Assembly (NCBI GenBank): GCA_964393825.1
Contig: CAYMUY010000006.1
Span: forward strand, 48,715-112,714
DNA from: PFJX01 sp964393825
Lineage (GTDB): Bacteria > Pseudomonadota > Gammaproteobacteria > Burkholderiales > Thiobacillaceae
Direction: 5' to 3'
Length of the DNA: 64,000 nt
Shown here: one piece after another, positions 25,339 through 34,763 of the stretch
Layout of the letters: each line of letters starts with the position of its first letter
Position numbering within the stretch: the first letter of the stretch is position 1
The notes under the pieces: generated by a model
What the model saw: only the letters and a program-made list of their open reading frames with translations
The model's database searches: none
What the model was told of the DNA's origin: nothing
Position numbers and translations under genes: made by a program

Positions 25339-26718
25339 ATGAGCACACTGACCCTTCACAACACCCTCACCCGCCAGAAGGAAACCTTCGTCCCGATCAC
25401 ACCCGGCAAGGTGCGCATGTATGTCTGCGGCATGACCGTGTACGACTACTGCCACCTTGGCCACGCCCGCGTGCTGGTGGTGTTCGACATGATCACCCGC
25501 TGGCTGCGCGCCTCGGGCTATGACGTCGATTACGTGCGCAACGTCACCGACATCGACGACAAGATCATCAAGCGCGCCTTCGACAACGGTGAAGCCTTCA
25601 CCGCGCTCACCCAGCGTTTCATCGACGCCATGCACGAAGACGGCGCCGCTCTCGGCGTGCTGCCGCCCGACCACGAGCCGCGCGCCACCGAATACGTCGG
25701 CAAGATGCTGAGCATGATCCAGACCCTGATCGACCGGGACCATGCCTACGCCGCGGCCAATGGCGATGTCTATTACGCGGTGAACAGCTTCCCCACCTAC
25801 GGCCAGCTCTCCGGCAAAACGTTGGAAGACCTGCGCGCCGGCGAGCGGGTCGAGATCGATCCGTACAAGCGCGATCCGATGGACTTCGTGCTGTGGAAAG
25901 CCGCCAAGCCGAATGAACCGTCCTGGCCCTCGCCCTGGGGTGAGGGACGTCCCGGCTGGCACATCGAATGCTCGGTCATGGGCAGCGACCTCCTCGGCGC
26001 GCATTTCGACATACACGGCGGCGGCCAGGACCTGCAATTCCCGCACCACGAAAACGAAATCGCCCAAAGCGAAGGCGCGCATGACTGCAAATTCGTCAAC
26101 TACTGGCTGCACAACGGTTTCGTCCGCGTCGACGACGAAAAGATGTCCAAGAGCCTGGGCAACTTCTTCACCATCCGCGAAGTGCTGGAAAAATACGACG
26201 CCGAAGTGGTGCGCTTCTTCATCCTGCGCGCCCACTACCGCAGCCCGCTCAACTACTCCGACCAGCACCTGGACGACGCCAGGGCGGCGCTGAACCGGCT
26301 CTACACGGCGCTGCGCGACATCGAGGCGAGCGTGATCGGGATCGACTGGGCGGCGCCACTGCCGCTGCGTTTCAAGGCCGCGATGGACGATGACTTCAAC
26401 ACCCCGGAAGCGCTCGCCGTCCTGTTCGACCTCGCCGCCGAGCTGAACAAAAGCCGCGACCCTGATCAGGCCGGCCTGCTGAAGGCGCTCGGCGGCGTCC
26501 TCGGCCTCCTGCAACGCGACCCGGAAGCCTATTTGCAGGCCGGTCCCGCCGCGGATGACGGCTACACGCCGGAACGTATCCAGACCCTCATCGAAGAACG
26601 CCTCGCCGCCCGCAAGGCGAAGGATTTCAAACGCTCCGACGGCATCCGCGACGAACTCAAGGCCGCCGGCATCGTGCTGGAAGACGGGCCGCAAGGCACC
26701 ACCTGGCGGCGGGAGTAA
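25339..26718 (+). CDS. cysS: Cysteinyl-tRNA synthetase
   Basis: Class I synthetase for tRNA-Cys, 459 residues (E. coli 461). Zinc-binding C in YVCGMTVYD, HIGH as CHLGHAR, WHIECS, HHENEIAQSE and KMSKSLGNF are all present. The C-terminal helical DALR-type domain is intact. It starts 14 bases after glnS; the two are likely co-transcribed. Confidence 0.97.
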   Translation: MSTLTLHNTLTRQKETFVPITPGKVRMYVCGMTVYDYCHLGHARVLVVFDMITRWLRASGYDVDYVRNVTDIDDKIIKRAFDNGEAFTALTQRFIDAMHEDGAALGVLPPDHEPRATEYVGKMLSMIQTLIDRDHAYAAANGDVYYAVNSFPTYGQLSGKTLEDLRAGERVEIDPYKRDPMDFVLWKAAKPNEPSWPSPWGEGRPGWHIECSVMGSDLLGAHFDIHGGGQDLQFPHHENEIAQSEGAHDCKFVNYWLHNGFVRVDDEKMSKSLGNFFTIREVLEKYDAEVVRFFILRAHYRSPLNYSDQHLDDARAALNRLYTALRDIEASVIGIDWAAPLPLRFKAAMDDDFNTPEALAVLFDLAAELNKSRDPDQAGLLKALGGVLGLLQRDPEAYLQAGPAADDGYTPERIQTLIEERLAARKAKDFKRSDGIRDELKAAGIVLEDGPQGTTWRRE

Positions 26719-26769
26719 CTCGGGGGCGGCAGGCTGCTAGAATGCCGCTCTTTCGCCCCATCCCCAGCC

Positions 26770-27579
26770 ATGCACCTACTCACCGCCATTCTTCTCGCCA
26801 GCGCCGCCGGTGGCGTGCTGTCCGTGCTGCTGGCGACGGTGGCGTTCCGGCTGAAGGCGGAATGGGTGCCGGTGATGGTCAGCTACGCCATCGGCGCCCT
26901 GCTTGGCGCGGCCTTCCTGGAAATCCTGCCGCACGCACTGGAACATGCCGGCAGCATGGAAGCCCTGAGCGGCACCGTGCTGGGCGGCATCCTCGGCTTC
27001 TTCATCCTGGAAAAACTGGTGCTCTGGCGCCATTGCCATACCGAGCATTGCGAGGTGCACGGCACCGACGAACACGGTCACACCCACACCCACGCGCAGG
27101 CCCCCGAGCATGACCATGGCCGTTCCGGCCTGATGATCACGGTGGGCGATACCGTGCACAACTTCGTCGACGGCGTCATGATCGCCGCTGCCTTCCTGGT
27201 GGATTTCAAGCTCGGCGTGGTCACCGCCTTCGCCATCGCCGCACACGAGGTGCCGCAGGAACTGGGCGACTTCCTGATCCTGCTGCATTCCGGCTACAGC
27301 AAGACGCAGGCGTTGCTGCTCAACCTGCTGTCCAGCCTGTCCATGCTGGTGGGCGCGGTCCTCGGCTATTTCCTGCTCGCCCCCCTGCAATGGATCCTGC
27401 CCTACATGCTGGCCGTCGCCGCATCCGGCATGATCTACGTCGCGGTGGCCGACCTCATCCCCGGCCTGCACAAACGCGCGGAACTGATCCACACCGGACA
27501 GCAGGCACTGCTCATCGGGCTCGGCATCTTCACGGTATGGGCAGCGAGCACCCTCGCGCACGAGTGGATGCACGCCTAG
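26770..27579 (+). CDS. ZIP-family metal transporter
   Basis: Inner-membrane divalent metal transporter of 269 residues with about eight transmembrane helices. The cytoplasmic loop at about 88-118 is rich in histidine (WRHCHTEHCEVHG, HGHTHTHAQAPEHDHG), as in ZIP carriers. The metal-path motifs HNFVDGVMIAAAF and HEVPQELGDF are diagnostic. Substrate (zinc, iron or other) cannot be told from sequence. Downstream lies an MBL-fold protein that may need metal, but the link is only positional. Confidence 0.92.
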   Translation: MHLLTAILLASAAGGVLSVLLATVAFRLKAEWVPVMVSYAIGALLGAAFLEILPHALEHAGSMEALSGTVLGGILGFFILEKLVLWRHCHTEHCEVHGTDEHGHTHTHAQAPEHDHGRSGLMITVGDTVHNFVDGVMIAAAFLVDFKLGVVTAFAIAAHEVPQELGDFLILLHSGYSKTQALLLNLLSSLSMLVGAVLGYFLLAPLQWILPYMLAVAASGMIYVAVADLIPGLHKRAELIHTGQQALLIGLGIFTVWAASTLAHEWMHA

Positions 27580-27612
27580 CCATCAGCACAGTCTTTCTTC
27601 TGGAGTCCTTCA

Positions 27613-28395
27613 ATGGCCATTGAGCTTTTCAACGACGGCAAACATGTTTGCCTCATGTTCAACGATCTGGTGGACGACACCGGCAGTGACGCCGTACAGG
27701 CCAACCAGTTCATGATCGTCTCGGATGGCGAGGGCGCGCTGATCGACCCGGCCGGCAACATGACCTACAACGCCCTGATCATGGCGATGCACCGGTTCTT
27801 CCCGTTCAAGCACCTGAAATACATCTTCGCCTCGCACCAGGATCCGGACATCATTGCCTCACTCAACAAGTGGCTCACCGCCACCGAGTGCACGCTGTAT
27901 GTCTCCGCCCTGTGGGAGCGCTTCCTGCCACACTTCTGCACCGCCAACCGCACCGAGGGCCGCATCATCGGCATCCCCGATCCCGGCATGACCATCCCCA
28001 TGCGCGACACCACCCTCTACGCGGTGCCCGCCCACTTCCTGCACGCCGAGGGCAACTTCCAGTTCTACGACAGCAAGTCGAAGATCCTCTTCTCCGGCGA
28101 CATGGGCGCTTCCCTGGTGCACCACGACGAAATCGTCGAGCCGATCACCACGGTCGCGCAGTTCAAGGCCCACTTGGCGCGCATGGACGGCTTCCACCGC
28201 CGCTACATGGTGTCCAACAAGGCCTGCCGCTTCTGGGCGCACATGGTGCGCGAGATGGAGGTCGACATGCTGGTGCCGCAACATGGCCGCTGGTTCAAGG
28301 GCAAGGAAGTCATCGCCGCCTTCCTCGACTGGATCGAAAACCTCAATTGCGGCATCGACCTGTTCACCCAGGACAACTACAAACTGCCGACTTAG
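27613..28395 (+). CDS. ODP-like metallo-beta-lactamase-fold protein
   Basis: 260-residue cytoplasmic protein of the MBL superfamily, closest in style to the diiron domain of flavodiiron proteins and to stand-alone oxygen-binding diiron proteins (ODP). No flavodoxin domain follows. Candidate metal ligands: H75, D77, D79 (SHQDPD), H144 (FLHAEGN), D163 (SGDMG) and H224 (PQHGRWF). Compared with the HxExDH pattern of flavodiiron proteins the glutamate is aspartate and the final histidine is isoleucine. Likely roles are O2 or NO binding and sensing; enzymatic activity is uncertain. Well-formed start with GGAG about 9 bases upstream. Confidence 0.8.
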   Translation: MAIELFNDGKHVCLMFNDLVDDTGSDAVQANQFMIVSDGEGALIDPAGNMTYNALIMAMHRFFPFKHLKYIFASHQDPDIIASLNKWLTATECTLYVSALWERFLPHFCTANRTEGRIIGIPDPGMTIPMRDTTLYAVPAHFLHAEGNFQFYDSKSKILFSGDMGASLVHHDEIVEPITTVAQFKAHLARMDGFHRRYMVSNKACRFWAHMVREMEVDMLVPQHGRWFKGKEVIAAFLDWIENLNCGIDLFTQDNYKLPT

Positions 28396-28435
28396 GCCGG
28401 CTTCCCGCCGGCGGGCCGGCGTCACGGACACCTCC

Positions 28436-29761
28436 ATGCCCTCCATCCCGAAAATCGGCTTCGTTTCCCTCGGCTGCCCGAAGAACACCTTCGACTCCGA
28501 ACGCATCCTCACGCAACTGCGCGCCGAGGGCTACCTCATCGTCCCCTCCTACCAGGATGCCGACCTGGTGGTGGTCAACACCTGTGGCTTCATCGACGCC
28601 GCCGTGGAGGAAAGCCTGGATGCGATCGGCGAGGCCCTGCGCGAGAACGGCCGCGTCATCGTCACCGGCTGCCTCGGCGCCCGTGAACAGGTGGTGATGG
28701 ACGCGCACCCGCAGGTGCTGGCGATCACCGGCCCGCACGCGGCGGAAGCCGTGATGGGCCATGTCCACACCCACCTGGCGAAACCGCACGACCCCTACAG
28801 CGACCTCATCCCGCCCGGCGGCATGAAACTGACGCCGCGGCATTACGCCTATCTGAAAATCTCCGAAGGCTGCAACCACCGCTGCACCTTCTGCATCATC
28901 CCCTCGCTGCGCGGCGACCTGGTGTCGCGGCCCATCGGTGACGTGCTGAGCGAAGCAGAAGCCCTGGCGCGCGCCGGAGTGAAGGAGTTGCTGGTGATTT
29001 CCCAGGACACCAGCGCCTACGGCGTCGACGTCAAATACCGCCCCGGTTTCCACCACGGCCGCCCGGTCAAGACGCGGATGCTGGAACTGGTGCAGGAACT
29101 CGCCAAGCTCGGCATCTGGGTGCGATTGCACTACGTCTACCCCTATCCCAGTGTCGACCAGGTCATCCCGCTCATGGCCGAAGGGAAAGTCCTGCCTTAC
29201 CTCGACGTGCCCTTCCAGCACGCCAGCCCGCGCATCCTCAAGGCGATGAAGCGCCCCGGCGACATCGACAACACCCTGCGCCGCATCGAAAAGTGGCGCG
29301 AAACCTGCCCGGACCTGGTCATCCGCAGCACCTTCATCGTCGGCTTCCCGGGCGAGACCGAGGAAGATTTCGACACCCTGCTCGACTTCCTGGAAGCAGC
29401 GAAACTCGACCGCGTCGGCGCCTTCGCCTACTCGCCGGTGGAAGGCGCCACCGCCAACGCGCTGGCCGACCATGTGGACGAGGACGTGCAACAGGACCGC
29501 CTCGCCCGCTTCATGGACGTCCAGGCCGACATCAGCGCCGCCAAACTGAAAGCCCGCCTGGGCCAGGAAATGACCGTGCTGGTGGATGAAGCCGGAGAAG
29601 GTCACAACCGTGGCCGCGCCATCGCCAGGAGCTACGCCGACGCCCCGGAAATCGACGGCGTCGTCCACATCGCCCAGGGCCGGGGGCTGCAACCGGGCGA
29701 CTTCGTGAAGGTGAAGATCACCCGTTCGGACGATTATGATTTGTGGGGCAAGCCAGTCTGA
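28436..29761 (+). CDS. rimO: Ribosomal protein S12 methylthiotransferase RimO
   Basis: Radical-SAM enzyme that adds a methylthio group to the conserved aspartate of ribosomal protein S12. 441 residues. N-terminal UPF0004 domain with cluster cysteines C14 (SLGCPKN), C50 (NTCGF) and C79 (TGCLG); radical-SAM domain with CNHRCTFC (C146, C150, C153); C-terminal TRAM domain (from about 375). RimO rather than MiaB is indicated by SLGCPKN and the GGMKLTPRHYAYLKI segment. A YcaO protein, the known accessory factor, is encoded at 40988. Confidence 0.95.
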   Translation: MPSIPKIGFVSLGCPKNTFDSERILTQLRAEGYLIVPSYQDADLVVVNTCGFIDAAVEESLDAIGEALRENGRVIVTGCLGAREQVVMDAHPQVLAITGPHAAEAVMGHVHTHLAKPHDPYSDLIPPGGMKLTPRHYAYLKISEGCNHRCTFCIIPSLRGDLVSRPIGDVLSEAEALARAGVKELLVISQDTSAYGVDVKYRPGFHHGRPVKTRMLELVQELAKLGIWVRLHYVYPYPSVDQVIPLMAEGKVLPYLDVPFQHASPRILKAMKRPGDIDNTLRRIEKWRETCPDLVIRSTFIVGFPGETEEDFDTLLDFLEAAKLDRVGAFAYSPVEGATANALADHVDEDVQQDRLARFMDVQADISAAKLKARLGQEMTVLVDEAGEGHNRGRAIARSYADAPEIDGVVHIAQGRGLQPGDFVKVKITRSDDYDLWGKPV

Positions 29762-29821
29762 GGGCCGGCGCCCCTTTCACTTTTCTCACCACCACCCACT
29801 TCACCACGGACTGCGACGAAG

Positions 29822-31801
29822 ATGAAAAACGCCACTGTGACCCCGCGGCTGGCCGCGCTTGCCCTTGCCCTCGCCCTCGGCGGCTGTGCCACGCCTTCCG
29901 GGCAGGAGGCCGACCAGGGCGTCCTGCAACAGATCGCCGCGGCGGAACGTGGCGGCAACCTGGAAGCCTACTTCGAGAAAATGTCCGCCGAAGCGGGCAA
30001 GAAGAGCATGTTCGGCGACAACAAGGAAGCCCAGGCCGCCATGAGGGAAGCCGGCCGCCGTCTCGCCGAAGTCAAGCGCAAGGAGGCGCAGGGCATCCTC
30101 GATAGCGGCCGGCTGCCGGGCGGCCTCGCCCCCCTCGCCCTGCTCGGTCAGATCGAGTCCATCGCCAGCCGGATGCAGCGCTGGGACCCCGAACAGCAGA
30201 AGGCGTTCGTCCGTGACCTGGCCGGCGAACGCGCACGGACCCAGGCCGCGCTGGATCAGGCCAACGCCGCCTACCGCGGCCTCGACGAGCAGGCCCTGCG
30301 GGAGCGCCACCGCCTGCTGGGCGAGGTCGCCGCCCTCGCCGGCACCGCCTCGATCGAGGGCCAGGCCATCCTGCGCACCCGCGAGAAGCTGTTGCAGGAA
30401 GCCTATGCCTCGGGCGTGCGCGCCCTCGAGGCGATGCGCCTGGATGAAGCCGAAACGCGTTTCGGCCAGCTCATCGAAGTGGCACCCGGTTATGGCGATG
30501 CCGAACAAAAACTTGCCGCGACCCGCGTCGCCCAGTTCACCCATCTGGCCGGCCACCGCCGTGACGAGGCCGGCGCCACCCAGGCCCTGGCCATGTACGA
30601 AACCCTGCGCCAGCGCCCCGACTTTGCGAGCCTGAAGCCGGAACTGGCCCCCGCCGCCCTCGGCCTGTACCAGTTCATGACGGCCAAGGGCGGCGCCGCG
30701 ACGCAGGAAGACATGCTGCCCGAGGCCTACGCCTGGCTGCAGCGGGCGCGGACGCTGCGCGCGCAGCTGGACATCCCGCAGGGGCTCAGCCCGGAGGAAA
30801 AGCGTTTCGCCGAACAAGTCTTCGTCCTTGCCGAAAGCGCCGCCAAGCGCAACGCACCGGGCCTGGCCCTGGGCTATGCGTTCGTGGTTCAGGACGTCTA
30901 CCCGGACTTCCCCGGTCTGCGCCGCAGCCTGCGCGAACTGCAGGAGCGCACGCTCGATCGCGCCACGAAGAAGATCACCGCCGCCAGTTTCACCGGCAAC
31001 GGCGACGCCGCCCGCCTGGGCTCCTCGGTCGCTTCCAAGCTGACCCAGTTGCTGTTCCACGCCCTGCCGAACGACATCCGCATCGTCGAGCGCGACCAGC
31101 TCCAGGCGGTGATGCGTGAGCAGGAGATCGTCGCCATGCAGGGCAGCAGCAACGTCAACCTGTCGTCCGCCGACTACCTGGTGCAAGGCGCCATCCTGGA
31201 AGCCATGGTGGAAAACAGCGAGAAGAAGGGGCGCAAGACGGTCCGCGTCGTCACCCGCAAGAACCGCATCGCCAACCCGGACTTCGCCGTCTGGGAACGC
31301 GGCCCGCGAACCGGCGAGGCGCCGCCCCAGTTCCGCGAGGAGCCGGTGTACGAGGACATCCCGCTCAACATCACCCTGAATCGCAAGATCGGCGTCCTCG
31401 GCGTGTCCTACCGCATCGTCGACGCCAGCAATGCGCGCATGCTGTTCACCGACACCCTGACACGCAAGCGCACGGAATCCGGTGAAAGCTCGGAAGGCGT
31501 GCAACTGGGCGAGTTCAGCAGCCCCATGAAGATCGCCGAACTGCCCTCGGACAGCGAGATCCTGGAAAGCCTGGCCAACGACGTCGCCAGCCACATCGGC
31601 AACCAGATGGTCGAGTTCCTGCGCGATGCCGAGGCGAAGTACGAAGCCGCCGCCGAGCGTGCCCGCAACGACGACAACCCGGCCGGCGCGGCGGAAATGC
31701 TCGCCAATGCCTGGTCCCTGGTGCAGAAAAAGGGCAAGCCGGCCGAGACGCTGGGGCGGCAGTTGCGCGAGATGGCCCTGCGTACCCGACCGGCAGCCTG
31801 A
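29822..31801 (+). CDS. Large CsgG-like outer-membrane lipoprotein, role unknown
   Basis: 659 residues with a lipobox LGGC (C22), so probably anchored to the outer membrane. Residues 35-380 are mainly helical and TPR-like (for example VRALEAMRLDEAETRFGQLIEV). Residues about 383-600 resemble the CsgG/LpoB/HfaB fold: ASKLTQLLFHALPNDIRIVERDQLQ, then VMREQEI and SADYLVQGAI, later GVLGVSYRIVDASNARML. CsgG proper (277 residues) forms the curli export pore; the membrane-spanning hairpins cannot be confirmed here. No curli subunit genes are near. It precedes a 980-residue periplasmic protein by 8 bases and the two probably form an envelope complex. Confidence 0.72.
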   Translation: MKNATVTPRLAALALALALGGCATPSGQEADQGVLQQIAAAERGGNLEAYFEKMSAEAGKKSMFGDNKEAQAAMREAGRRLAEVKRKEAQGILDSGRLPGGLAPLALLGQIESIASRMQRWDPEQQKAFVRDLAGERARTQAALDQANAAYRGLDEQALRERHRLLGEVAALAGTASIEGQAILRTREKLLQEAYASGVRALEAMRLDEAETRFGQLIEVAPGYGDAEQKLAATRVAQFTHLAGHRRDEAGATQALAMYETLRQRPDFASLKPELAPAALGLYQFMTAKGGAATQEDMLPEAYAWLQRARTLRAQLDIPQGLSPEEKRFAEQVFVLAESAAKRNAPGLALGYAFVVQDVYPDFPGLRRSLRELQERTLDRATKKITAASFTGNGDAARLGSSVASKLTQLLFHALPNDIRIVERDQLQAVMREQEIVAMQGSSNVNLSSADYLVQGAILEAMVENSEKKGRKTVRVVTRKNRIANPDFAVWERGPRTGEAPPQFREEPVYEDIPLNITLNRKIGVLGVSYRIVDASNARMLFTDTLTRKRTESGESSEGVQLGEFSSPMKIAELPSDSEILESLANDVASHIGNQMVEFLRDAEAKYEAAAERARNDDNPAGAAEMLANAWSLVQKKGKPAETLGRQLREMALRTRPAA

Positions 31802-31809
31802 CTCGGCCG

Positions 31810-34752
31810 ATGGACATGCCCAGCCGCCAGGGAACCCGCTCAGCCATGCTGGCGTGCGCACTGGCCCTGCTGGCGGGGATGCCCGGCCCTGCCGCGGCGG
31901 CCGGCATGCTGGAACGTGCCGGCCAGATGCTCGGCGGCGTCTTCGGCGGCAGCGCGAACGAAGCCCGTCCGGCCGAGTCCCCGGCCGACACGCCGCGGCG
32001 AATCGCGGTGCTCCCCGCCGCCGGCCAGGGCACCCCGGAACAGCGGGAGGACATCCGCACGGCGATCCACAACAGCCTGAGCTCGAAGAACTTCGAACTG
32101 AAACGGCCGCAGGATACCGACCACGACCTGATCGCCGCCAACCTCAACCCGGAGGGCCTCGGTCTGGAAAATCCGGACCGGCTGGTGAAGGCGCTGCAAC
32201 TCGACGGTCTGGTCTACGTCGATGTCCTGGCGATCTCCAAGGTCTATGCCGGCGCCTACGCGCATCAGGAGGTCAGCGTCCGCCTGCGCCTGTATTCCGC
32301 GGCGCAGCGGGCATTCGTCTGGGAGAAGGAGGAAACCCAGGTCGAGCGTGAAGGCGGCCTCTCCCTCAGCCTGCTCGGCATTCTCACCACCGCCTTCACC
32401 TCCACCAAGGTGCTCACCGAAGCGGTACGCCAGGCCCTGGTCGACCGGGTGGCGCGCAAGTTCGCCAGCGACATCCCGCAGCCCGCCGCCACCCAGGCGA
32501 AGGCTACGCCGCCGGCCATCCAGGTCGCCTTCAGCAACTGGGGGGAGGGTCCGTTCCGGGCCGGCGAGGAAGTCGTCGTCTACATGAAGGGCGACCCCGG
32601 CCTGGCGGTGAACTACGACCTCGGCCGCGAGCGGAGCGGACTCCCCATGCAGGAGAAGGCCCCCGGCGAATACCTCGGCCATTACGTGGTGCGCGAGGAT
32701 GACCAGGCGGATGATCTCGTCGCCGTCCTCCACGTCACCCGGGTCAGTCCGCGCGCCGCGCTCGACTGGCGGGTTCCGGGCCGGATCGGAATGGACAACA
32801 AGGCACCGGCTGCAGTCGCCGGCTTTGCCGCGCGGCCGGTGCGCGACGGCGTGCTGCTGACCTGGTCGCATCCTGACAGTGGCCGCGATGCGCCGGTTTT
32901 CCTGATCGAACGTGCCGACCCGGACAGCGGCGCCTACAGCAAACTGGCCGAGGTCGCCACCAGCGAATACCGCGACCTGGATGTCCGCATCGGCCGCCCC
33001 TACCACTACCGCATCACCCCGCGCGACGCCGCCCGCAACACGGGACCGACGGCCAACGCCCGGGTGGTGCCGGTGGCGCCCGGGCCGACCCGGGTGGCGG
33101 GGGACATCGGCGAGGACACAGTCTTCCATGCCCTTGCCAGCCCTTACCGCATCCAGGGCCCGGTACGCGTCCTGCGCAATGCCAGCCTCATCCTGGAACC
33201 CGGCAGCGTGGTCGAGTTCGAGGACGGCGCAAGCCTGGAGATCCTCGGCGGTATTACCGCCCAGGGCAGCGCGGAAGCCCCCATCACCTTCAGCGGCCGG
33301 AACTGGCGCCTGCGCGTGAGCGATACCGGCAGCCGCCCGCAGCGCTGGCGACACGCCCGCTTCGACGGCAGCGGCGGCGGGGTCGAGATCCACGCCGGCA
33401 GCGCCCGCTTCGAGCACTGCGTCTGGCGCAACGGCCTGGAAACCGGGCTGGCCGCCGACGAAGCAGCCGAGGTCAGCGTGCACTCTGGCCTGTTCGTCCA
33501 GAACCGGACCGGACTTCACCTGGGCAACGGCCGCGCCGTGCTGGAGCGGGTCGAATTCCGCGGCAACCAGACCGCGCTCACCGCTGACGCCGGCGCCAGT
33601 CTCAAGGCGCGCGACCTGCTGTTCGACGGCAACCAGATGCATGCCGAGGCCGCGCAGGCGCTCGACCTCGGCGCCAGCCGCTTCCGCGAGACCCGCTATC
33701 CCGACCTGCTGCCGCGCCTGCGCGGTCCGGTCCGGATCGACTGGAACGGCCTGCCCGACGAACAGAACCTGCTGCAACAGTGGAGCCGGCAGGCGTGGCG
33801 CGACATCCTTGCCGCCCTGCAGGCGGACGACCTCAACCAGGCGCTCGCCGGGGTGCGCCGGCTCGCCCCCCATCTCGAGGGGAGCGCGCGCACCCTGGGC
33901 GCGGCCATCGAAGTCCTCGCCGGCCAGGAGCCGGCGGACCAGGACGCCGCCAGCAGCCCCTTCGTCGCCGCGACGCGGAACCTGATGCAGCGGCGCAGCG
34001 CCTGGATCTGGGTGCAGGATGTCCACCTGCCGTTCGAACCCGGCCTCGCGGATGCACCCAGCCGGCTCCTCGAGGAGGCCGCGGCCCGTTTTCCCCGCGC
34101 CCTGGCCAGCCAGCGCGCGGCGAACGCGCCGGCCGCCACGCTGGCGCGGGCGGCCCGCCTCGACCTGAGCCGACACCAGCATGGACGTCTGCTGTTGCCC
34201 GGTCGGCGCGACAACGCCTACTGGCACTACCAGGTGGTCCATCTCCTCGACCGCCCGACGCTGGAACAGGATCTCCGCCTCGCCGGCGTTCTCGAACGCG
34301 CCAGAAGCACGCTGGTCGTCGGCCTGCTCAACCAGGGCGAACGGACGGACGCCGCGCAGAAACTGGCGGATAGCCTGCAGAAGCAGAAGATCCGCTTCAT
34401 CGACCTGGGCCAGGGCGGCTACACCGCACGGGCCCAGAGCAAGGCTCGTGAAGCCGGGGTCAACCTCGTGCTGGAGGCCCGCTACGCACTCGAAATCAGC
34501 CAGACCCGGCTGGCCGCCAATCTCAAGCGGTTCGAGGCGCGCCTGACCGTGAACCTCTACGATGTGGCTGACACCCTGGTCCTGCAGCGCTTCACCGCCA
34601 CCGGCAGCAGCAGCGACTTCCGCGAAAGCGGCGGCAGCGAGAAGGCACTGGAACAGGCCGTCGGCCAGATCGAAACCGAACTCATGGCCGCACTCTGGCG
34701 GATCGACGAAGCCCGCCCGTCCCTGGCCACCCTTCCCCCCTTGACGCCCTGA
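31810..34752 (+). CDS. 980-residue periplasmic mosaic: CsgG/LpoB-like, FN3 and beta-helix domains
   Basis: Not a recognised named protein. Signal peptide 1-31. Residues 63-220 look like a CsgG/LpoB-type alpha/beta domain (RRIAVLPAAGQGTPEQREDI, LDGLVYVDVLAIS, VSVRLRLYSA). Residues 236-313 are beta-rich. Residues 332-424 look like a fibronectin type III domain (GVLLTWSHPD, YHYRITPRDAARN). Residues 437-630 show short glycine/asparagine-punctuated repeats of a right-handed beta-helix (SLILEPGSVVEFEDGASLEI, ARFEHCVWRNG, AVLERVEFRGNQTAL). Residues 645-785 are helical. Residues 795-965 form a second LpoB-like domain (STLVVGLLNQGERTDAAQKL, KIRFIDLGQGG). It probably acts with the upstream lipoprotein in export or assembly of a surface polymer. 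Confidence 0.68.
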   Translation: MDMPSRQGTRSAMLACALALLAGMPGPAAAAGMLERAGQMLGGVFGGSANEARPAESPADTPRRIAVLPAAGQGTPEQREDIRTAIHNSLSSKNFELKRPQDTDHDLIAANLNPEGLGLENPDRLVKALQLDGLVYVDVLAISKVYAGAYAHQEVSVRLRLYSAAQRAFVWEKEETQVEREGGLSLSLLGILTTAFTSTKVLTEAVRQALVDRVARKFASDIPQPAATQAKATPPAIQVAFSNWGEGPFRAGEEVVVYMKGDPGLAVNYDLGRERSGLPMQEKAPGEYLGHYVVREDDQADDLVAVLHVTRVSPRAALDWRVPGRIGMDNKAPAAVAGFAARPVRDGVLLTWSHPDSGRDAPVFLIERADPDSGAYSKLAEVATSEYRDLDVRIGRPYHYRITPRDAARNTGPTANARVVPVAPGPTRVAGDIGEDTVFHALASPYRIQGPVRVLRNASLILEPGSVVEFEDGASLEILGGITAQGSAEAPITFSGRNWRLRVSDTGSRPQRWRHARFDGSGGGVEIHAGSARFEHCVWRNGLETGLAADEAAEVSVHSGLFVQNRTGLHLGNGRAVLERVEFRGNQTALTADAGASLKARDLLFDGNQMHAEAAQALDLGASRFRETRYPDLLPRLRGPVRIDWNGLPDEQNLLQQWSRQAWRDILAALQADDLNQALAGVRRLAPHLEGSARTLGAAIEVLAGQEPADQDAASSPFVAATRNLMQRRSAWIWVQDVHLPFEPGLADAPSRLLEEAAARFPRALASQRAANAPAATLARAARLDLSRHQHGRLLLPGRRDNAYWHYQVVHLLDRPTLEQDLRLAGVLERARSTLVVGLLNQGERTDAAQKLADSLQKQKIRFIDLGQGGYTARAQSKAREAGVNLVLEARYALEISQTRLAANLKRFEARLTVNLYDVADTLVLQRFTATGSSSDFRESGGSEKALEQAVGQIETELMAALWRIDEARPSLATLPPLTP

Positions 34753-34763
34753 AGGAACTGGCG

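Noticed and set aside
23588..25348. Long open frame of 586 codons antisense to glnS
   Set aside because: Mirrors glnS codon pattern, no recognisable domain or start context.
29822..31801. Curli export locus
   Set aside because: Protein is more than twice the size of CsgG and no csgA, csgB, csgE or csgF-like gene is present.
29801..34242. Two long antisense frames (686 and 800 codons) opposite the CsgG-like pair
   Set aside because: I checked whether the sense calls might be wrong; the sense frames have a lipobox, signal peptide, tight spacing and coherent domains, while the antisense ones do not.
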